A stretch of 64,000 nucleotides of DNA from DASUBV01 sp963725175 (GTDB lineage Bacteria > Actinomycetota > Actinomycetes > Streptosporangiales > Streptosporangiaceae), in NCBI GenBank assembly GCA_963725175.1, contig CAVRXH010000006.1, forward strand, positions 4,154,001 through 4,218,000, in the 5' to 3' direction. The notes under the pieces were generated by a model. That model made no database searches and was not told the origin of the DNA. It saw only the letters and a program-made list of their open reading frames with translations. Below, piece after piece: positions 7,929 through 18,644 of this stretch. Positions within the stretch are counted from its first letter, which is position 1. Every line of letters starts with the position of its first letter. Made by a program: the position numbers and the translations under genes.

Positions 7929-9258
7929 TCGGCTGGCACGGGTCCTTTGGGTGCCACGGGACCTGCAAGACCAGCGTGGCGGTATCGTCGCTGATCCGTC
8001 CGCTGCTGAAGGCCAGGACAGCCTGCTGGATGGCGTCGGCGATCTGCGCCGCGGACATCCCCCCGAGGCCGGCGAGCAGGTCGCGGAGGCGGTCATCACC
8101 GAAAAGGTCGCGGCTGATCGCGCCGCGGGCCTCTGTGACGCCATCGGTGAACAGGATCAGGCTGTCGCCCGGCCGCAGCGCTGTCTGTGAGTCGTGCAGT
8201 TCGGGATCGGGCAGCAGACCCAGCAGAGTTCCAGGCCGTCCGAGTGCCTGCACGCGCCCGTCGGCGCGACGTACCAGCGCGAGCGGGTGACCGGCCGAGC
8301 TAGCCTGCACCGAGGCTCCCGCCGGGGTCGGCCGGACGGTGGCATAGATCGCGGTGAGGAATCGCGGGTCCTCGGTCAGCCAGTCAAGCAGCGCCCGGTT
8401 CAAGGCGGCCAGGATCAGGCTTGGCCTGGCGTGCCGGTGGGCCTCGGCCCGCAGGGTATACCGAGCCAGCGCAGTGCTCTTGGCGGCCGGGACGCCCTTG
8501 CCGCATACGTCGCCGACCGCTATTCCCCAGCTTCCCCGCACCGAAGGGAACACGTCGTAGAAGTCCCCGAGAACCTCGGTCCCCGTCCCGCCCGCCACAT
8601 GCCGGGCAGCGACAACCAGGCCGGGGATCCGCGGGAGCCGCGGCGGCAGCAGGCTTTCCTGCAGGGTCTGCGCGAGCTCGGACCTTTCCGCGCCGTGCCG
8701 CAGCGCCAGCGTCAGCGCGACCTCGCCCGCGGCGATATGGGCCAGGACCGTCAGGAATTCGATCTCCCCGGCGGTCCAGCGGCGCGGTAGGATGTCAGCC
8801 ACGCAGAGTGCGCCCACGACGCCGCCGCGCGGCTCACGCACCGGGAATCCCGCCCAGGCGCGAACGCTTCCCTGCCCCGGCGGACGGTCGTTATCCGGCA
8901 GCAGATCGAGCCCGGCGTCATTGACGATGAGTCGCTCCCCTGACGCGATCACGGCAAGGAGCAACGATCGCTCAAGCGGGCTCTGCCGGCCGGTCATGTC
9001 CGGGCAGCCGGGGAAGCTCTCGCCGGAAGGCTGCGGCCGCCCGGCGACCATGACGGATGCCACCGAGGACCCCAGGGCCATGGCGGCCAGGCGGGCGACC
9101 AGCTCGAAGGGCTCCGCCGCGCGAGAGCCCGGCGCCGAAGCGGCGGGTCCCGGCAGGTCTGCTCGCATCAGCCCGCTCGGGCTGCTTGCTCCGGCAGGAA
9201 CTGGAATTGAGGAGCCGCCGAGGGTCTTCATATCTGCCGCTTCCGGTGGTTTGTGCAT
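7921..9258 (-). CDS. GAF-SpoIIE PP2C-type serine phosphatase
   Basis: 445-residue cytoplasmic regulator. The N-terminal half (about 45-190) reads as a GAF sensor domain (FPVREPRGGVVGALCVADI; FLTVLAHIAAGEVALTLALRHGAE). The C-terminal half (about 200-435) is a SpoIIE/RsbU phosphatase: LQESLLPPRLPRIPG, the metal-binding GDFYDVF, GDVCGKGVPAA, SSAGHP, LFTDGVTEAR and the closing SDDTATLV. Such proteins usually dephosphorylate anti-sigma antagonists of the STAS type; no anti-sigma or STAS gene is nearby, so the partner is elsewhere. The ATG at 9258 has only a weak ribosome binding site; the ATG at 9231 is an alternative. Confidence 0.9.
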   Translation of the reverse strand: MHKPPEAADMKTLGGSSIPVPAGASSPSGLMRADLPGPAASAPGSRAAEPFELVARLAAMALGSSVASVMVAGRPQPSGESFPGCPDMTGRQSPLERSLLLAVIASGERLIVNDAGLDLLPDNDRPPGQGSVRAWAGFPVREPRGGVVGALCVADILPRRWTAGEIEFLTVLAHIAAGEVALTLALRHGAERSELAQTLQESLLPPRLPRIPGLVVAARHVAGGTGTEVLGDFYDVFPSVRGSWGIAVGDVCGKGVPAAKSTALARYTLRAEAHRHARPSLILAALNRALLDWLTEDPRFLTAIYATVRPTPAGASVQASSAGHPLALVRRADGRVQALGRPGTLLGLLPDPELHDSQTALRPGDSLILFTDGVTEARGAISRDLFGDDRLRDLLAGLGGMSAAQIADAIQQAVLAFSSGRISDDTATLVLQVPWHPKDPCQPSR

Positions 9259-9463
9259 TCAAGCCGACACCTGGATGAGCGGGGTCTAGACCTCCAGCGT
9301 TTTTTGATTCAACCACAGCACGGCGAAACCGGTACTTCTTTCGCCAGAGTCCTGTCACGGGAATTCCGCCCTGCGGGAACTGCCAGCCGCCTTTTACCTG
9401 AATGCCGCATAAATGGGGGAACTAGCGAAAAGAGTGCCTTAAATACCCTTGCAGTAGCCCGGG

Positions 9464-10342
9464 CTAGGCTTCCTGGCCGGCCAGGCGCGCGTCACGGCTT
9501 CTCCTTCTGCGGACAAGGAACCAGCCGGTCCATGCCAGTCCCGCTATCGCTGCCGCCCCGCCCGCGATGGAGGGCGACGCCAGCGGAATCGGGGTCGCGG
9601 GGCAGTCGGGCGGCACGTTGATGGTGTCGTCGTCGAGGGTCACGGCGCCGTTCCTGGCGAGCGCGCGGCCGCTGATGGTATCGCCGGTGGTCACGGTGAT
9701 CGATGTCAGGGCAAGGATGCTGCCCAGGAAGGTGGATCCGGTCCCGAGCGTCGCGGAACTGCCTACCTCCCAGAAGACATTGCAGGCCTGAGCGCCATTG
9801 GTGGGGACTATGGTGCTGGCCGAGTCGGTGGTGAGGGCCGAGCCGACCTGGAAGATGAAGACCGAGCTCGGATCGCCCTCCCCGTCCAGGGTCAGGGTGC
9901 CGGTGACGCCGAGCGAGGACGACGCGTTGTATATGCCGGGGCCGAGAGTCTGGTTGCCGATGGAACTGAGGCCGCTGGTGGTGGGGGTCCGGCCCATGGC
10001 ATCGGTGTAGGCGCCGGTCAGGGCCGTCTGAGCGCTAGCGGCCGCGGCGTCGGCACTGTGGATCGTGCCGTTGACCGTGCCGGGCGGGAAGCCGGTCACC
10101 GCGGTGCCGGGGCTCACGCCGAGGTCGCCGTTGACGACGGTCGGGCCGGTGTTGGTGACGGTGGTCCCGGCCAGGACCCCGAAACTGCTGGCATCCCCGA
10201 GCAGGACCGTCGGAATAGGGGCGGCCCCGGCCTGGGACTGCGTGGCGACGAGCACCGCCAGGGTCGTCATAAGCACGGGGACCGGGGCCAGCCAGTAATA
10301 GCCAATGCGCCGGCGTAGCGCGCGGCTGCTGATGCTCATCAT
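9464..10342 (-). CDS. Surface-anchored ice-binding-like (DUF3494) protein
   Basis: 292 residues from the ATG at 10342, which has AAGGA seven bases upstream; the open frame extends nine codons further but without a better site. Same DUF3494 domain as the gene at 6809 (FGVLAGTTVTNTG, GDLGVSPGTAVTGFPPG, VFIFQVGSALTTDS, NVFWEVGSSATLG, GRALARNGAVTLDDD). Here the Pro-rich stalk is replaced by a short linker and a C-terminal transmembrane segment (IAGGAAAIAGLAWTGWFLV) with an RRRR stop-transfer tail. No LPxTG-type motif precedes the helix, so membrane anchoring rather than sortase attachment is likely. The two paralogues would display the same domain in different ways. Confidence 0.88.
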   Translation of the reverse strand: MMSISSRALRRRIGYYWLAPVPVLMTTLAVLVATQSQAGAAPIPTVLLGDASSFGVLAGTTVTNTGPTVVNGDLGVSPGTAVTGFPPGTVNGTIHSADAAAASAQTALTGAYTDAMGRTPTTSGLSSIGNQTLGPGIYNASSSLGVTGTLTLDGEGDPSSVFIFQVGSALTTDSASTIVPTNGAQACNVFWEVGSSATLGTGSTFLGSILALTSITVTTGDTISGRALARNGAVTLDDDTINVPPDCPATPIPLASPSIAGGAAAIAGLAWTGWFLVRRRRSRDARLAGQEA

Positions 10343-10552
10343 TTGTCGGTCCTTCTCCGATCGACTCACAAGGAAGCACGCGGTAATCGCCCGGCGTCCG
10401 AATCTAACGCTCAGGGAAACCAGCTGACCGGCAGAGTACTGTCAATCACGCGCGAGTCACGGCGGGCACGCCCTGAGAGTTTGTATTTCTTGGGTGGAGG
10501 ATTAACTTTCACCCTCCAGGGTTAGCTGAACGGCTTTCCCCGGCGCCGTGCG

Positions 10553-11545
10553 TCAGAGACCAAGGATCCGGCGCAGCCAGGGCACCCGCTGCGCGATGGC
10601 AGACCTGGACAGCGCGGCGTCCGGGAACTGCAGGTCGAACCCGTGGCAGCCGCCCGGCCAGACGTGCAGCTCGGCCTGGCTTCCGGACCGCCACAGCGCG
10701 CTGGCGTAGGCCACGGCCTCGTCACGGAAGGTCTCGGCCGAGCCGACGTCGATGAAGGCCGGCGGCAGGCCGGACAGGTCGGCCGCCCTGGCGGGGGCGG
10801 CGTACGGCGAGGTCGCCTCGGGGTCGCGCACCTCGCCGAGCAGCGCCGACCAGCTCATCGCGCTTGACGCCCGGTCCCACAGGCCGATCCCGGCGAGCTG
10901 GCGGGCCGAGGCGGTGTCGTTGCGGTCATCCAGCATCGGGCACAGCAGCATCTGCCCGGCCAGCGCCGGGCCGCCCAGGTCACGGGCGAGCAGCGCGGTG
11001 CCGGCGGCCAGCCCGCCGCCGGCGCTGGCGCCGGCGATCACGATGCGGCCGGGGTCGATGCCCAGCTCGGCGGCGTGCGCGGCGGTCCAGGCCAGCCCGG
11101 CGTAGCAGTCACGAAGGCCGGCCGGATACGGGTGCTCGGGCGCGAGCCGGTAATCCACCGAGACCAGCGCCAGATGCAGCTCCTGCGCCCAGCGCAGCCC
11201 CGCCAGCACGTCCGCGCCCCGGTAGTCGCCGCTGACCATGCCGCCGCCGTGGGTGTAATAGACCGCACCGGCCGGTGCGGCGCCCGGTAGCCCGGGACGG
11301 CAGATCAGCAGCCCGATCTCCCGCTCGCTCTCCTCGCCTGGCCCGGACACCCGTACCGCGCGCCGTTCCACCGCGAACGCGCCGTGGCAGGCCAGCTCGG
11401 TGTCGGAGGCCGCCTCGGCAGCGCCGCGCTCGCGCAGCATCCCGATCATGTCCGGCGTCACGGTCGGCGGCATGTCCCGGTGGATGCCGGGCAGGCCGGC
11501 GGCCACCTCGGGGTCGAACGGCGGCGGCGGGCCGACGCTGCTCAT
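10553..11545 (-). CDS. Alpha/beta hydrolase, hormone-sensitive-lipase-type esterase
   Basis: 330 residues, ATG at 11545 with an AGGAGGACACG site. The HSL-family oxyanion motif is seen as YYTHGGGMVSGDYR and the nucleophile as GASAGGG; the catalytic Asp is likely in FIDVGSAETFRDEA and the His in WPGGCHGFD. No signal peptide, so an intracellular carboxylesterase. It diverges from the PhyH-ABC operon across a 123-bp promoter region, so the two may share regulation; the esterase could process what the transporter imports, but nothing proves this. Confidence 0.9.
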   Translation of the reverse strand: MSSVGPPPPFDPEVAAGLPGIHRDMPPTVTPDMIGMLRERGAAEAASDTELACHGAFAVERRAVRVSGPGEESEREIGLLICRPGLPGAAPAGAVYYTHGGGMVSGDYRGADVLAGLRWAQELHLALVSVDYRLAPEHPYPAGLRDCYAGLAWTAAHAAELGIDPGRIVIAGASAGGGLAAGTALLARDLGGPALAGQMLLCPMLDDRNDTASARQLAGIGLWDRASSAMSWSALLGEVRDPEATSPYAAPARAADLSGLPPAFIDVGSAETFRDEAVAYASALWRSGSQAELHVWPGGCHGFDLQFPDAALSRSAIAQRVPWLRRILGL

Positions 11546-11584
11546 CGTGTCCTCCTGGCGTGCCGCCCGGTGCGATCGCGTTTC

Positions 11585-11613
11585 TTGACGAGCCTAAAGA
11601 GCCGACGTAGCTT
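11585..11613 (+). promoter_or_regulatory. Candidate promoter of the PhyH-ABC transporter operon
   Basis: TTGACG (11585-11590), a 17-bp spacer and TAGCTT (11608-11613), in the divergent region upstream of the ATG at 11669, which itself follows GAGGGAG. Confidence 0.45.
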
Positions 11614-11668
11614 CAATTAGAGAAAAGACTCCTTTGCCCTCCTTTCTTCCCTTGAGGGAGCGAACGGG

Positions 11669-12481
11669 ATGAGCGACCGGGCCGACCGCAGCGTGCTGCT
11701 GACCGAGTCCGACGTCGCCGCGTTTACCGAGAATGGCTGGCTGACCATTCAGCAGGTCAGCACCGCCGCCGAGCTGGCCAGGATCGGGGAGATCTACGAC
11801 GACCTGTTCGCCTCGCGGGCGCGCGGCGCGGAGTCCTGGGACCTGGCCTCGGTGGACGGCACGGACGGGCCCGAGCTGCTGCCGCAGATCATGGACCCGC
11901 AGCGGCTGGTCCCCGAGTTAGCCGGCACGCGGTTCTACGCCAGCGCCCGGCAGATCGCCACGACGCTGCTCGGGGTCCCGGCCGCCGAGCTCGAACACTT
12001 CAGCCACCTGATCCTCAAGCCCGCCCGCTACGGTCACGAGACGCCGTGGCATCAGGACGAGGCCTACTGGGATCCGCGTTACGACCACCGGGGGCTGAGC
12101 GTGTGGATGCCGCTGGAGGACGCCTCGGTGGCGGGCGGCTGCATGCAGTTCTTCTCCGGCTCGCACCGCGACCCGGTCCGGCGCCACCACCACATCAACC
12201 ACGACCCGCGAGTGCACGGCCTGGTCACCGATGAGGTGGACGCGAGCCAGGCGGTCGCCTGCCCGGTGCCGGCCGGCGGGGCGACGGTGCATCACTGCCG
12301 GACGCTGCACTACGCCGGGCCGAACCTGACCGGCGCGCCGCGGCGCGCCTACATTCACGTCTTCTCGGCGCCGCCCCGCCGCCGGGAGCAACCGTATCCG
12401 CGGCCGTGGCTGGACCTGAGCCGCTTCGAGCCGCCCGCACAGCCGGCCCCGCCAGCACGGTCCGCCGAAGCGGCGTCGTGA
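11669..12481 (+). CDS. Phytanoyl-CoA dioxygenase (PhyH) family Fe(II)/2-oxoglutarate oxygenase
   Basis: 270 residues. PhyH-type pattern: start LTESDVAAFTENGWLTIQQV, the HxD iron motif in TPWHQDEAYW, the GCMQFFSGSHR loop, and the distal His in HHCRTLHYAGPN followed by RRAYIHVF, where an Arg would bind 2-oxoglutarate. First gene of an operon with an ABC importer; its stop is separated by a single base from the permease GTG. That suggests the oxygenase hydroxylates the imported small molecule, as in uptake-and-catabolism operons. It is only distantly similar to the second PhyH protein at 62938-63828. Substrate unknown. Confidence 0.9.
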   Translation: MSDRADRSVLLTESDVAAFTENGWLTIQQVSTAAELARIGEIYDDLFASRARGAESWDLASVDGTDGPELLPQIMDPQRLVPELAGTRFYASARQIATTLLGVPAAELEHFSHLILKPARYGHETPWHQDEAYWDPRYDHRGLSVWMPLEDASVAGGCMQFFSGSHRDPVRRHHHINHDPRVHGLVTDEVDASQAVACPVPAGGATVHHCRTLHYAGPNLTGAPRRAYIHVFSAPPRRREQPYPRPWLDLSRFEPPAQPAPPARSAEAAS

Positions 12482-12482
12482 C

Positions 12483-13424
12483 GTGATCCGGCTGGTTGTC
12501 TATCGCATCCTGTGGTCGATCCCGCTGCTGTGGGTCGTGTCGGCGCTGACCTTCGTGCTGGTCTCGCTGGTCCCCGGCAACGCCGCCCAGGCCATCGCGG
12601 GCAGCGACGCCAGCGCCGCGCAGGTAGCGGCGCTGAGCCGGCAGCTCGGCCTGGACCAGCCGCTGTGGACGCAGTACTGGCACTGGCTGGCCCGCGCGGT
12701 CCGCGGCGACCTGGGCACCTCGCTAGTCACCGGGCAGAGCGTGACCCAGGTGCTCAACTCGCGGCTGACTGTGTCGCTGACGCTGATCATCGGCGGCACC
12801 CTGGTCGCCGCGGTGGTCGGGTTAACACTCGGCACCTGGGCCGCGACCAGGGGCGGCGCGCTCGGCCGCCTGGTCGAGGCCGCCGCGGTCCTCGGTCTCG
12901 CGGTGCCCAACTTCTGGTTAGGGCTGGTGCTGATCGAGCTGTTCGCGGTGACCATCCGGATCTTCCCGGCCACCGGGTTCGTCCCGTTCAGCCAGGACCC
13001 CGGCCAGTGGGCGCTTTCCCTGGTGCTGCCGGTGGTGGCCATCGCGGCGGTGGGCATGACGATGATCGCGGTGCAGACCAGGGACTCGATGCTGGAGGTG
13101 CTGCGCCGCGACTTCATCCGGGTGCTGGAGGCCAACGGCATCCCGCGCCGCAGCGTGATCGGCAGGCACGCGCTGCGGAACGCGGCGATCCCGGTGGTCA
13201 CCGTCATCGGCATCACCTTCGTCGGGCTGCTGGGCGCGAGCGTGCTGGTGGAGTCGGTATTCGCGCTGCCAGGCCTGGGCTCCGGGCTCACCACGGCGGC
13301 GGCGCAGCATGACATTCCGGTTATCCAGGGCGCGGTGCTGTACTTCACCCTCGTCGTGGTAATCGTCAACCTGCTGGTCGACGTGGCCTACGGGCTGCTC
13401 AACCCCCGGGTGCGGGTGCGATGA
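12483..13424 (+). CDS. ABC transporter permease, DppB/OppB type
   Basis: 313-residue inner-membrane subunit of a peptide/nickel/opine-family importer. Six predicted membrane segments begin at IPLLWVVSALTFVLVSLVPG. The family loop EANGIPRRSVIGRHALRNAAIPV (the ATPase-contact EAA-like motif) is clear. GTG start at 12483, one base after the upstream stop. Confidence 0.92.
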   Translation: MIRLVVYRILWSIPLLWVVSALTFVLVSLVPGNAAQAIAGSDASAAQVAALSRQLGLDQPLWTQYWHWLARAVRGDLGTSLVTGQSVTQVLNSRLTVSLTLIIGGTLVAAVVGLTLGTWAATRGGALGRLVEAAAVLGLAVPNFWLGLVLIELFAVTIRIFPATGFVPFSQDPGQWALSLVLPVVAIAAVGMTMIAVQTRDSMLEVLRRDFIRVLEANGIPRRSVIGRHALRNAAIPVVTVIGITFVGLLGASVLVESVFALPGLGSGLTTAAAQHDIPVIQGAVLYFTLVVVIVNLLVDVAYGLLNPRVRVR

Positions 13425-13437
13425 CTGCGCGGCTGCG

Positions 13438-15344
13438 ATGACTGGCGGCGGGCGCGACCCGGCGTGGCGCCGCTTCGCGCGCCGCCCGCTCGGCGTCGCC
13501 GCCGCGGCCTGGCTGCTGCTGGTGATCGCCGCCGCGGTCTTCGCCCCGGTGCTGGCCCCGTACGGGCCGCAGGCGCAGGACCTGAGCGCGGCGCTGACCG
13601 GGCCAAGCGCCCGGCACCTGCTCGGTACCGACCCGCTGGGCCGCGACGTGCTCAGCCAGCTCCTGTTCGGTGCCCGGCCGACGCTGGCCGGGCTGGCGGC
13701 GGCGGTGGCAGTCTGGCTGGTCGTCGGGGTGGCGCTCGGCGTGGCCGGCGGCTACGCGGGCGGCCTGGCGGACGCGGCGGTCAGCCGGGTCACCGACCTG
13801 CTGCTGTCGCTGCCGGTGCTGGTGGTGCTGCTGGTGATCTTCGCGCTGTTTCCCGACGCGCTGCTGGTGCCGATGGCGATCCTCGGCTTCATCGCCTCGG
13901 CCGGCCTGATCCGGGTGGTACGCGGGGTGACCCTGGCGGTGCGCCGCGAGCTGTACATCAGCGCCGCGCGGGTGGCCGGGCTGTCGCAGCCCCGGATCGT
14001 GCTGCGGCACGTGCTGCCCAGGATCGCCCCGACGGTCATCGTGCAGGCCGGGCTGTTCGCCGGGGTGGCGCTGGTCACCGAGAGCGGCCTGGCCTTCCTC
14101 GGCTTCGGCGTGGTGCTGCCCGCGCCGAGCTGGGGCGGGCTGATCGCCGAAGCGTCGCAGGTGCTGGCCCGCTCGGCCTGGCTGCTGGTGCCAAGTGGCG
14201 GGGTGCTCGGCCTCACCGTGGTGGCGTTCGTGCTGCTCGGCAACGCGATCAGGGACACGGTCACGCAGGCCTGGGCGGCGCCCGCGTCGTCGGCCCGCGC
14301 CGTCAGGACGCCGGCGGCCCAGGACTCAGGCAGCGAGCCGGCAGCCCTTGACCAGGACACGGCGGACGCCCTGCTCAGCGTGGAGCACCTGAGCGTGGAG
14401 ATCACCGCGGGCTCGCGGCCAAGCCCGGTCGTCTCCGACCTCAGCTTCGCCATCAGGCGCGGCGAGACGCTGGCAGTCCTCGGGGAGTCTGGCTGCGGCA
14501 AGACGATCACCGCGCTGGCCGTGCTCGGGCTGCTGCCGCCGGGCACCAGGCGTTCTGGCGGCCGGGTGCTGCTGCGCGGCACGGACCTGACCGCGATGTC
14601 CCGGCGCGAGCTCGCCGCCGTCCGGGGCTCGCGGATCGGGTATATCGCGCAGGACCCCATGATCAGCCTGGACCCGACCTTCACCGTCGGGTCGCAGGTC
14701 GCCGAGGCGGTTCGCAGGCACACCAGGTGCGGCCGGGCCGCCGCCCGGCGGGCGGCCGTGGAACTGCTCGACTCGGTCAGCCTGCCCGAGCCCGCGGCGG
14801 TGGCACGGCGCTACCCGCACCAGCTTTCCGGCGGCATGCTGCAGCGCTGCGTCACCGCGCTGGCGCTGGCGGGCAGCCCCGAGCTGCTGATCGCCGACGA
14901 GCCGACGACCGCGCTTGACGTCACGATCCAGGCCGGCATCCTGGACCTGCTGCGCGGGCTGCAGCGGGACCGGGGGATGGCCCTGCTGCTGGTGACCCAT
15001 GACTGGGGCGTGGTCGCGGCGGTGGCCGACCGCGCGCTGGTGATGTACGCGGGGCAGCTCGCCGAGACCGCGACCGCCGATCGGCTCTACCGGGCCGCCG
15101 CGCACCCCTACACCAGGGCGCTGCTGGCCTCCAGCCCCGGCGCGGGCACGCCGGGAGAGCGGCTGCCCGCCATCCCCGGCGCGGTGCCGGCACCCGGCGG
15201 CTGGCCGGCCGGCTGCCGGTTCGCGCCCCGCTGCCCGGAGGCCGAGGACGCCTGCCGCCAGGGACCGGTCGCCGTCCGGATCGCCGGGCCCGGCCACCTG
15301 AGCAGGTGCGTGCACGCGGCCGCGCAGCAGCCGGTGCGGCCGTG

Positions 15345-15345
<1 letters not shown>
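13438..15345 (+). CDS. Fused ABC permease (DppC type) and ATP-binding protein (DppD type)
   Basis: 635 residues. Residues 1 to about 280 form a DppC-like permease (N-terminal ARRPLGVAAAAWLLLVIAAAVFAP; EAA-type loop AGLSQPRIVLRHVLPRIAPT). After a hydrophilic linker of about 35 residues comes a complete nucleotide-binding domain (about 315-635): Walker A GESGCGKT, signature LSGGMLQR, Walker B LLIADEPTTALD, and the oligopeptide-family C-terminal cysteine region (GCRFAPRCPEAEDAC). Normally these are two proteins; the frame is continuous with no stop or slippage signal, so this looks like a genuine fusion. It fixes permease and ATPase in 1:1 stoichiometry. Confidence 0.93.
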
Positions 15346-16231
<886 letters not shown>

Positions 16232-16235
<4 letters not shown>

Positions 16236-17830
16236 CGACATTGCCCCGCCGCGAATCGCACAGCCGCATGCGGCATCGCTCGATCGTCGTGACCAGCGTG
16301 CTGGCGGCGGCCGGGTTAGCCGTCGCCGCCTGCGGCGGCTCCAGCGGCGGCAGCTCATCGGGGCACGGCGGCACCGCCCGCGGCGGCACGCTCACCGTGG
16401 GCACCGACTTCTCCAACGGCAGCCTGGACCCGGCCAAGGCCGACCCCGGCACCGACCCGCTCTACCTGGACCCGCTGTACGCGCCGCTGATCAGGTTCGC
16501 CCCGAACGGGCAGCTCGAAGGCGTGCTGGCCGCCTCCTGGGGCTATATCGGCAGCGGCAACAAGGTGTTCCAGCTCACCCTGCGCACCGGCGTGAAGTTC
16601 TCCAACGGCCAGCCGGTGACCGGCGCCGCGGTGGCCGCCTCCATCAGGCACTTCAAGACCGGCTCGAACGGGGGGCCGTGGCTGGTCAACTGCCCCGCCG
16701 TGACGGCGCTGTCCGCGACCAGGGTGCAGATCACCTGCACCAAGCCGGACCCGGACATCCCGCAGACGCTGAGCGAGCGGCTGCTCGGCGGCGACATCGT
16801 CGCCCCGGCGTCGCTGGCCCACCCCGCCACCCTGGGCACCGACCCGATCGGGGCCGGCGAGTACACCCTGGACACCGCGCAGACGGTGACCGGCGCGACG
16901 TACACCTTTGTCGCCAACCCCCGGTACTTCGACCAGAAGGCGATCCACTGGGACAAGATCGTGGTCAAGTACCTGGCGAACGCCAGCTCCGCGCTTGACT
17001 CGCTGCGCAGCGGCCAGATCCAGGAACTGTGGACGGTGGACCCGGAGACGCTGACCGCGGCGCAGGGCGACGGCATGCCGGTGTCCAGCTCCTCGCTCGG
17101 CTTCGAGGGCGTCAACCTGGCGAACCGCGGCGCCGCGGGCGGCAACCCGCTGGGCAGCCTGAAGGTCCGCCAGGCGCTGGAGTACGCGGTCAACCGCCCG
17201 GCCATCGTCAAGGCGCTGTACGGCAAGTCACCGGGCGCCGCGCCGACCGACGAGGTGGCGATCCCCAGCGAGCCGAGCGCGTATGACCCGGCGGTGAACA
17301 ACTACTATCCCTACGACCCGGCGAAGGCCCGCCAGCTGCTCGCGCAGGCCGGCTACCCGCACGGGTTCACCATCAAGGTCGAGGACCAGGGCGACACCGC
17401 CGAGCTGACCCAGGCGGTCATCGGGTACTGGAACGCCGTCGGCGTGCAGGCAAAGGTGACGGCGGACACCACAGTTCCCGGCTGGAGCAGCAACGTGCTG
17501 TCCAAGAAGTTCCCCGCGATGGGGTTCGCCTACGGCGGGCTGCCGATGTACATGGAGGCGATCAACTTCTTCGATCCTGCCGCGAACATCTTCAACCCGT
17601 TCGCCACCAATGACGCGCAGATCACCGGCCTGATCAGCGCGGCCATCTCGGCGCCGGCGGCGCGGCAGAACGCCGACTTCCAGAAGATCCAGGCGGCCGG
17701 CGTGCAGCAGGCCTGGTACCTGGCGGTCACGCTGATCCCGGTCGGCCTGCTGCACAGCAGCGGCGTCGATGCCCCGCCCATCGACCAGGGCTACTACGGC
17801 AACGACACCGACGTGACCCCCGCCTCCTAG
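16232..17830 (+). CDS. ABC transporter substrate-binding lipoprotein, SBP_bac_5 family
   Basis: 532 residues; GTG start overlapping the upstream stop (GTGA) with GAAGGAG before it. Lipoprotein signal with lipobox LAVAACGG, then the family start GGTLTVGTDFSNGSLDPAK and typical solute-binding features (LDSLRSGQIQELWTVD; KVRQALEYAVNRPAIVKALY). SBP family 5 members bind peptides, nickel chelates, opines and glycosides; the specific ligand cannot be read from sequence. Last gene of the operon, followed by a hairpin. Confidence 0.92.
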
Positions 17831-17836
17831 CGCTGC

Positions 17837-17882
17837 GGCCGGCGCGTGCCAGGGTCCCCGCCCCGCCCGCCACGCGCCGGCC
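17837..17882 (+). terminator. Hairpin after the ABC operon
   Basis: A perfect 12-bp inverted repeat (17837-17848 with 17871-17882) around a 22-base C-rich loop, seven bases after the substrate-binding-protein stop. No T-run. Confidence 0.55.
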
Positions 17883-17907
17883 AGCCGACAGGACAGTTGA
17901 CTATGGA

Positions 17908-17919
17908 CTAACCTGTTAG
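17908..17919 (+). promoter_or_regulatory. Candidate autoregulatory operator of the toxin-antitoxin pair
   Basis: The inverted repeat CTAAC-CT-GTTAG lies just upstream of the antitoxin ribosome binding site, downstream of a TTGACT hexamer (17897-17902). Phd-type antitoxins usually repress their own promoter at such short palindromes; no well-spaced -10 is visible. Confidence 0.35.
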
Positions 17920-17933
17920 CTAAGGGAGGTCTT

Positions 17934-18191
17934 ATGTCGGGTGATGCCGCCGTCCAGTTCAATATCCATGACGCCAAGACGAACCTGTCCAGGATCATCG
18001 AACGGGTCGAGCATGGCGAGGAGATCATCATCAGCCGGGCCGGGCATCCGGTCGCGAAGCTCATCCCCCTGACGGCCCGGATCCACCGCAGCGGCCGCGG
18101 GTCCTTGCGGGGGAAGCTGGTGATGGCGGACGACTGGGACTCCGACGCGGTCAACGAGGCCATCGCCAGTGACTTCGGCATGCCCTCGTGA
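17934..18191 (+). CDS. Phd/YefM-family antitoxin
   Basis: 85 residues, with GGGAGGT before the ATG. Typical fold pattern: FNIHDAKTNLSRIIERVEHGEEIIISRAGHPVAKLIP, then a C-terminal toxin-binding tail (ADDWDSDAVNEAIASDFG). The N-terminus binds DNA and represses; the tail should wrap the PIN toxin. Overlaps the toxin start by four bases. Confidence 0.93.
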   Translation: MSGDAAVQFNIHDAKTNLSRIIERVEHGEEIIISRAGHPVAKLIPLTARIHRSGRGSLRGKLVMADDWDSDAVNEAIASDFGMPS

Positions 18192-18562
18192 GCCTGCTAC
18201 TTGACACCCATGTCGTGCTCTGGTGGCTGTCGGATGATCCGACGCTTCCCGAGGACATCAAGGATCGTCTCGACCACGAGCCCGATGTCTACGTCAGCGC
18301 GGTAACGGTATGGGAAATAGCCATCAAGCAGTCGATCGGGAAGCTGGCCGAGCCTGCGGGCCTGCCGGAGGCCGTCCGCGCCAGCGGCTTCCGTGAGCTT
18401 CCTATCGGCTTCGCGCATGCCGCCGCCGCGGGTCGGCTGCCGATGATCCATCGCGATCCGTTCGACCGGATGCTCGTGGCTCAGGCCGCCTGCGAGAACC
18501 TGACCCTGGCCACCAGGGATCCGCGATGCCAGCAATATGACGTAGCGATCCTCCCGGTGTGA
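18188..18562 (+). CDS. VapC-type PIN-domain toxin
   Basis: 124-residue PIN ribonuclease. Acidic metal ligands are visible in LLLDTHVVLWW (first Asp), VSAVTVWEIAIK (Glu) and DPFDRMLVAQA (Asp). The GTG start overlaps the antitoxin stop, the usual arrangement. Expected to cleave RNA (often tRNA) unless bound by the upstream antitoxin. Confidence 0.93.
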   Translation: MSLLLDTHVVLWWLSDDPTLPEDIKDRLDHEPDVYVSAVTVWEIAIKQSIGKLAEPAGLPEAVRASGFRELPIGFAHAAAAGRLPMIHRDPFDRMLVAQAACENLTLATRDPRCQQYDVAILPV

Positions 18563-18644
18563 TCGGGCCGGAATGTCCCTGGTCTTGCTGATTGCCCGGC
18601 CTGGTGCGAGATTGAAGTGATTTCGCTTGAGGGAGGGGCACGCC

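Noticed and set aside
17897..17922. Complete sigma-70 promoter for the toxin-antitoxin pair (TTGACT with TAGCTA)
   Set aside because: The spacer is only 14 bp, too short to call; only the palindrome was kept as a candidate operator.
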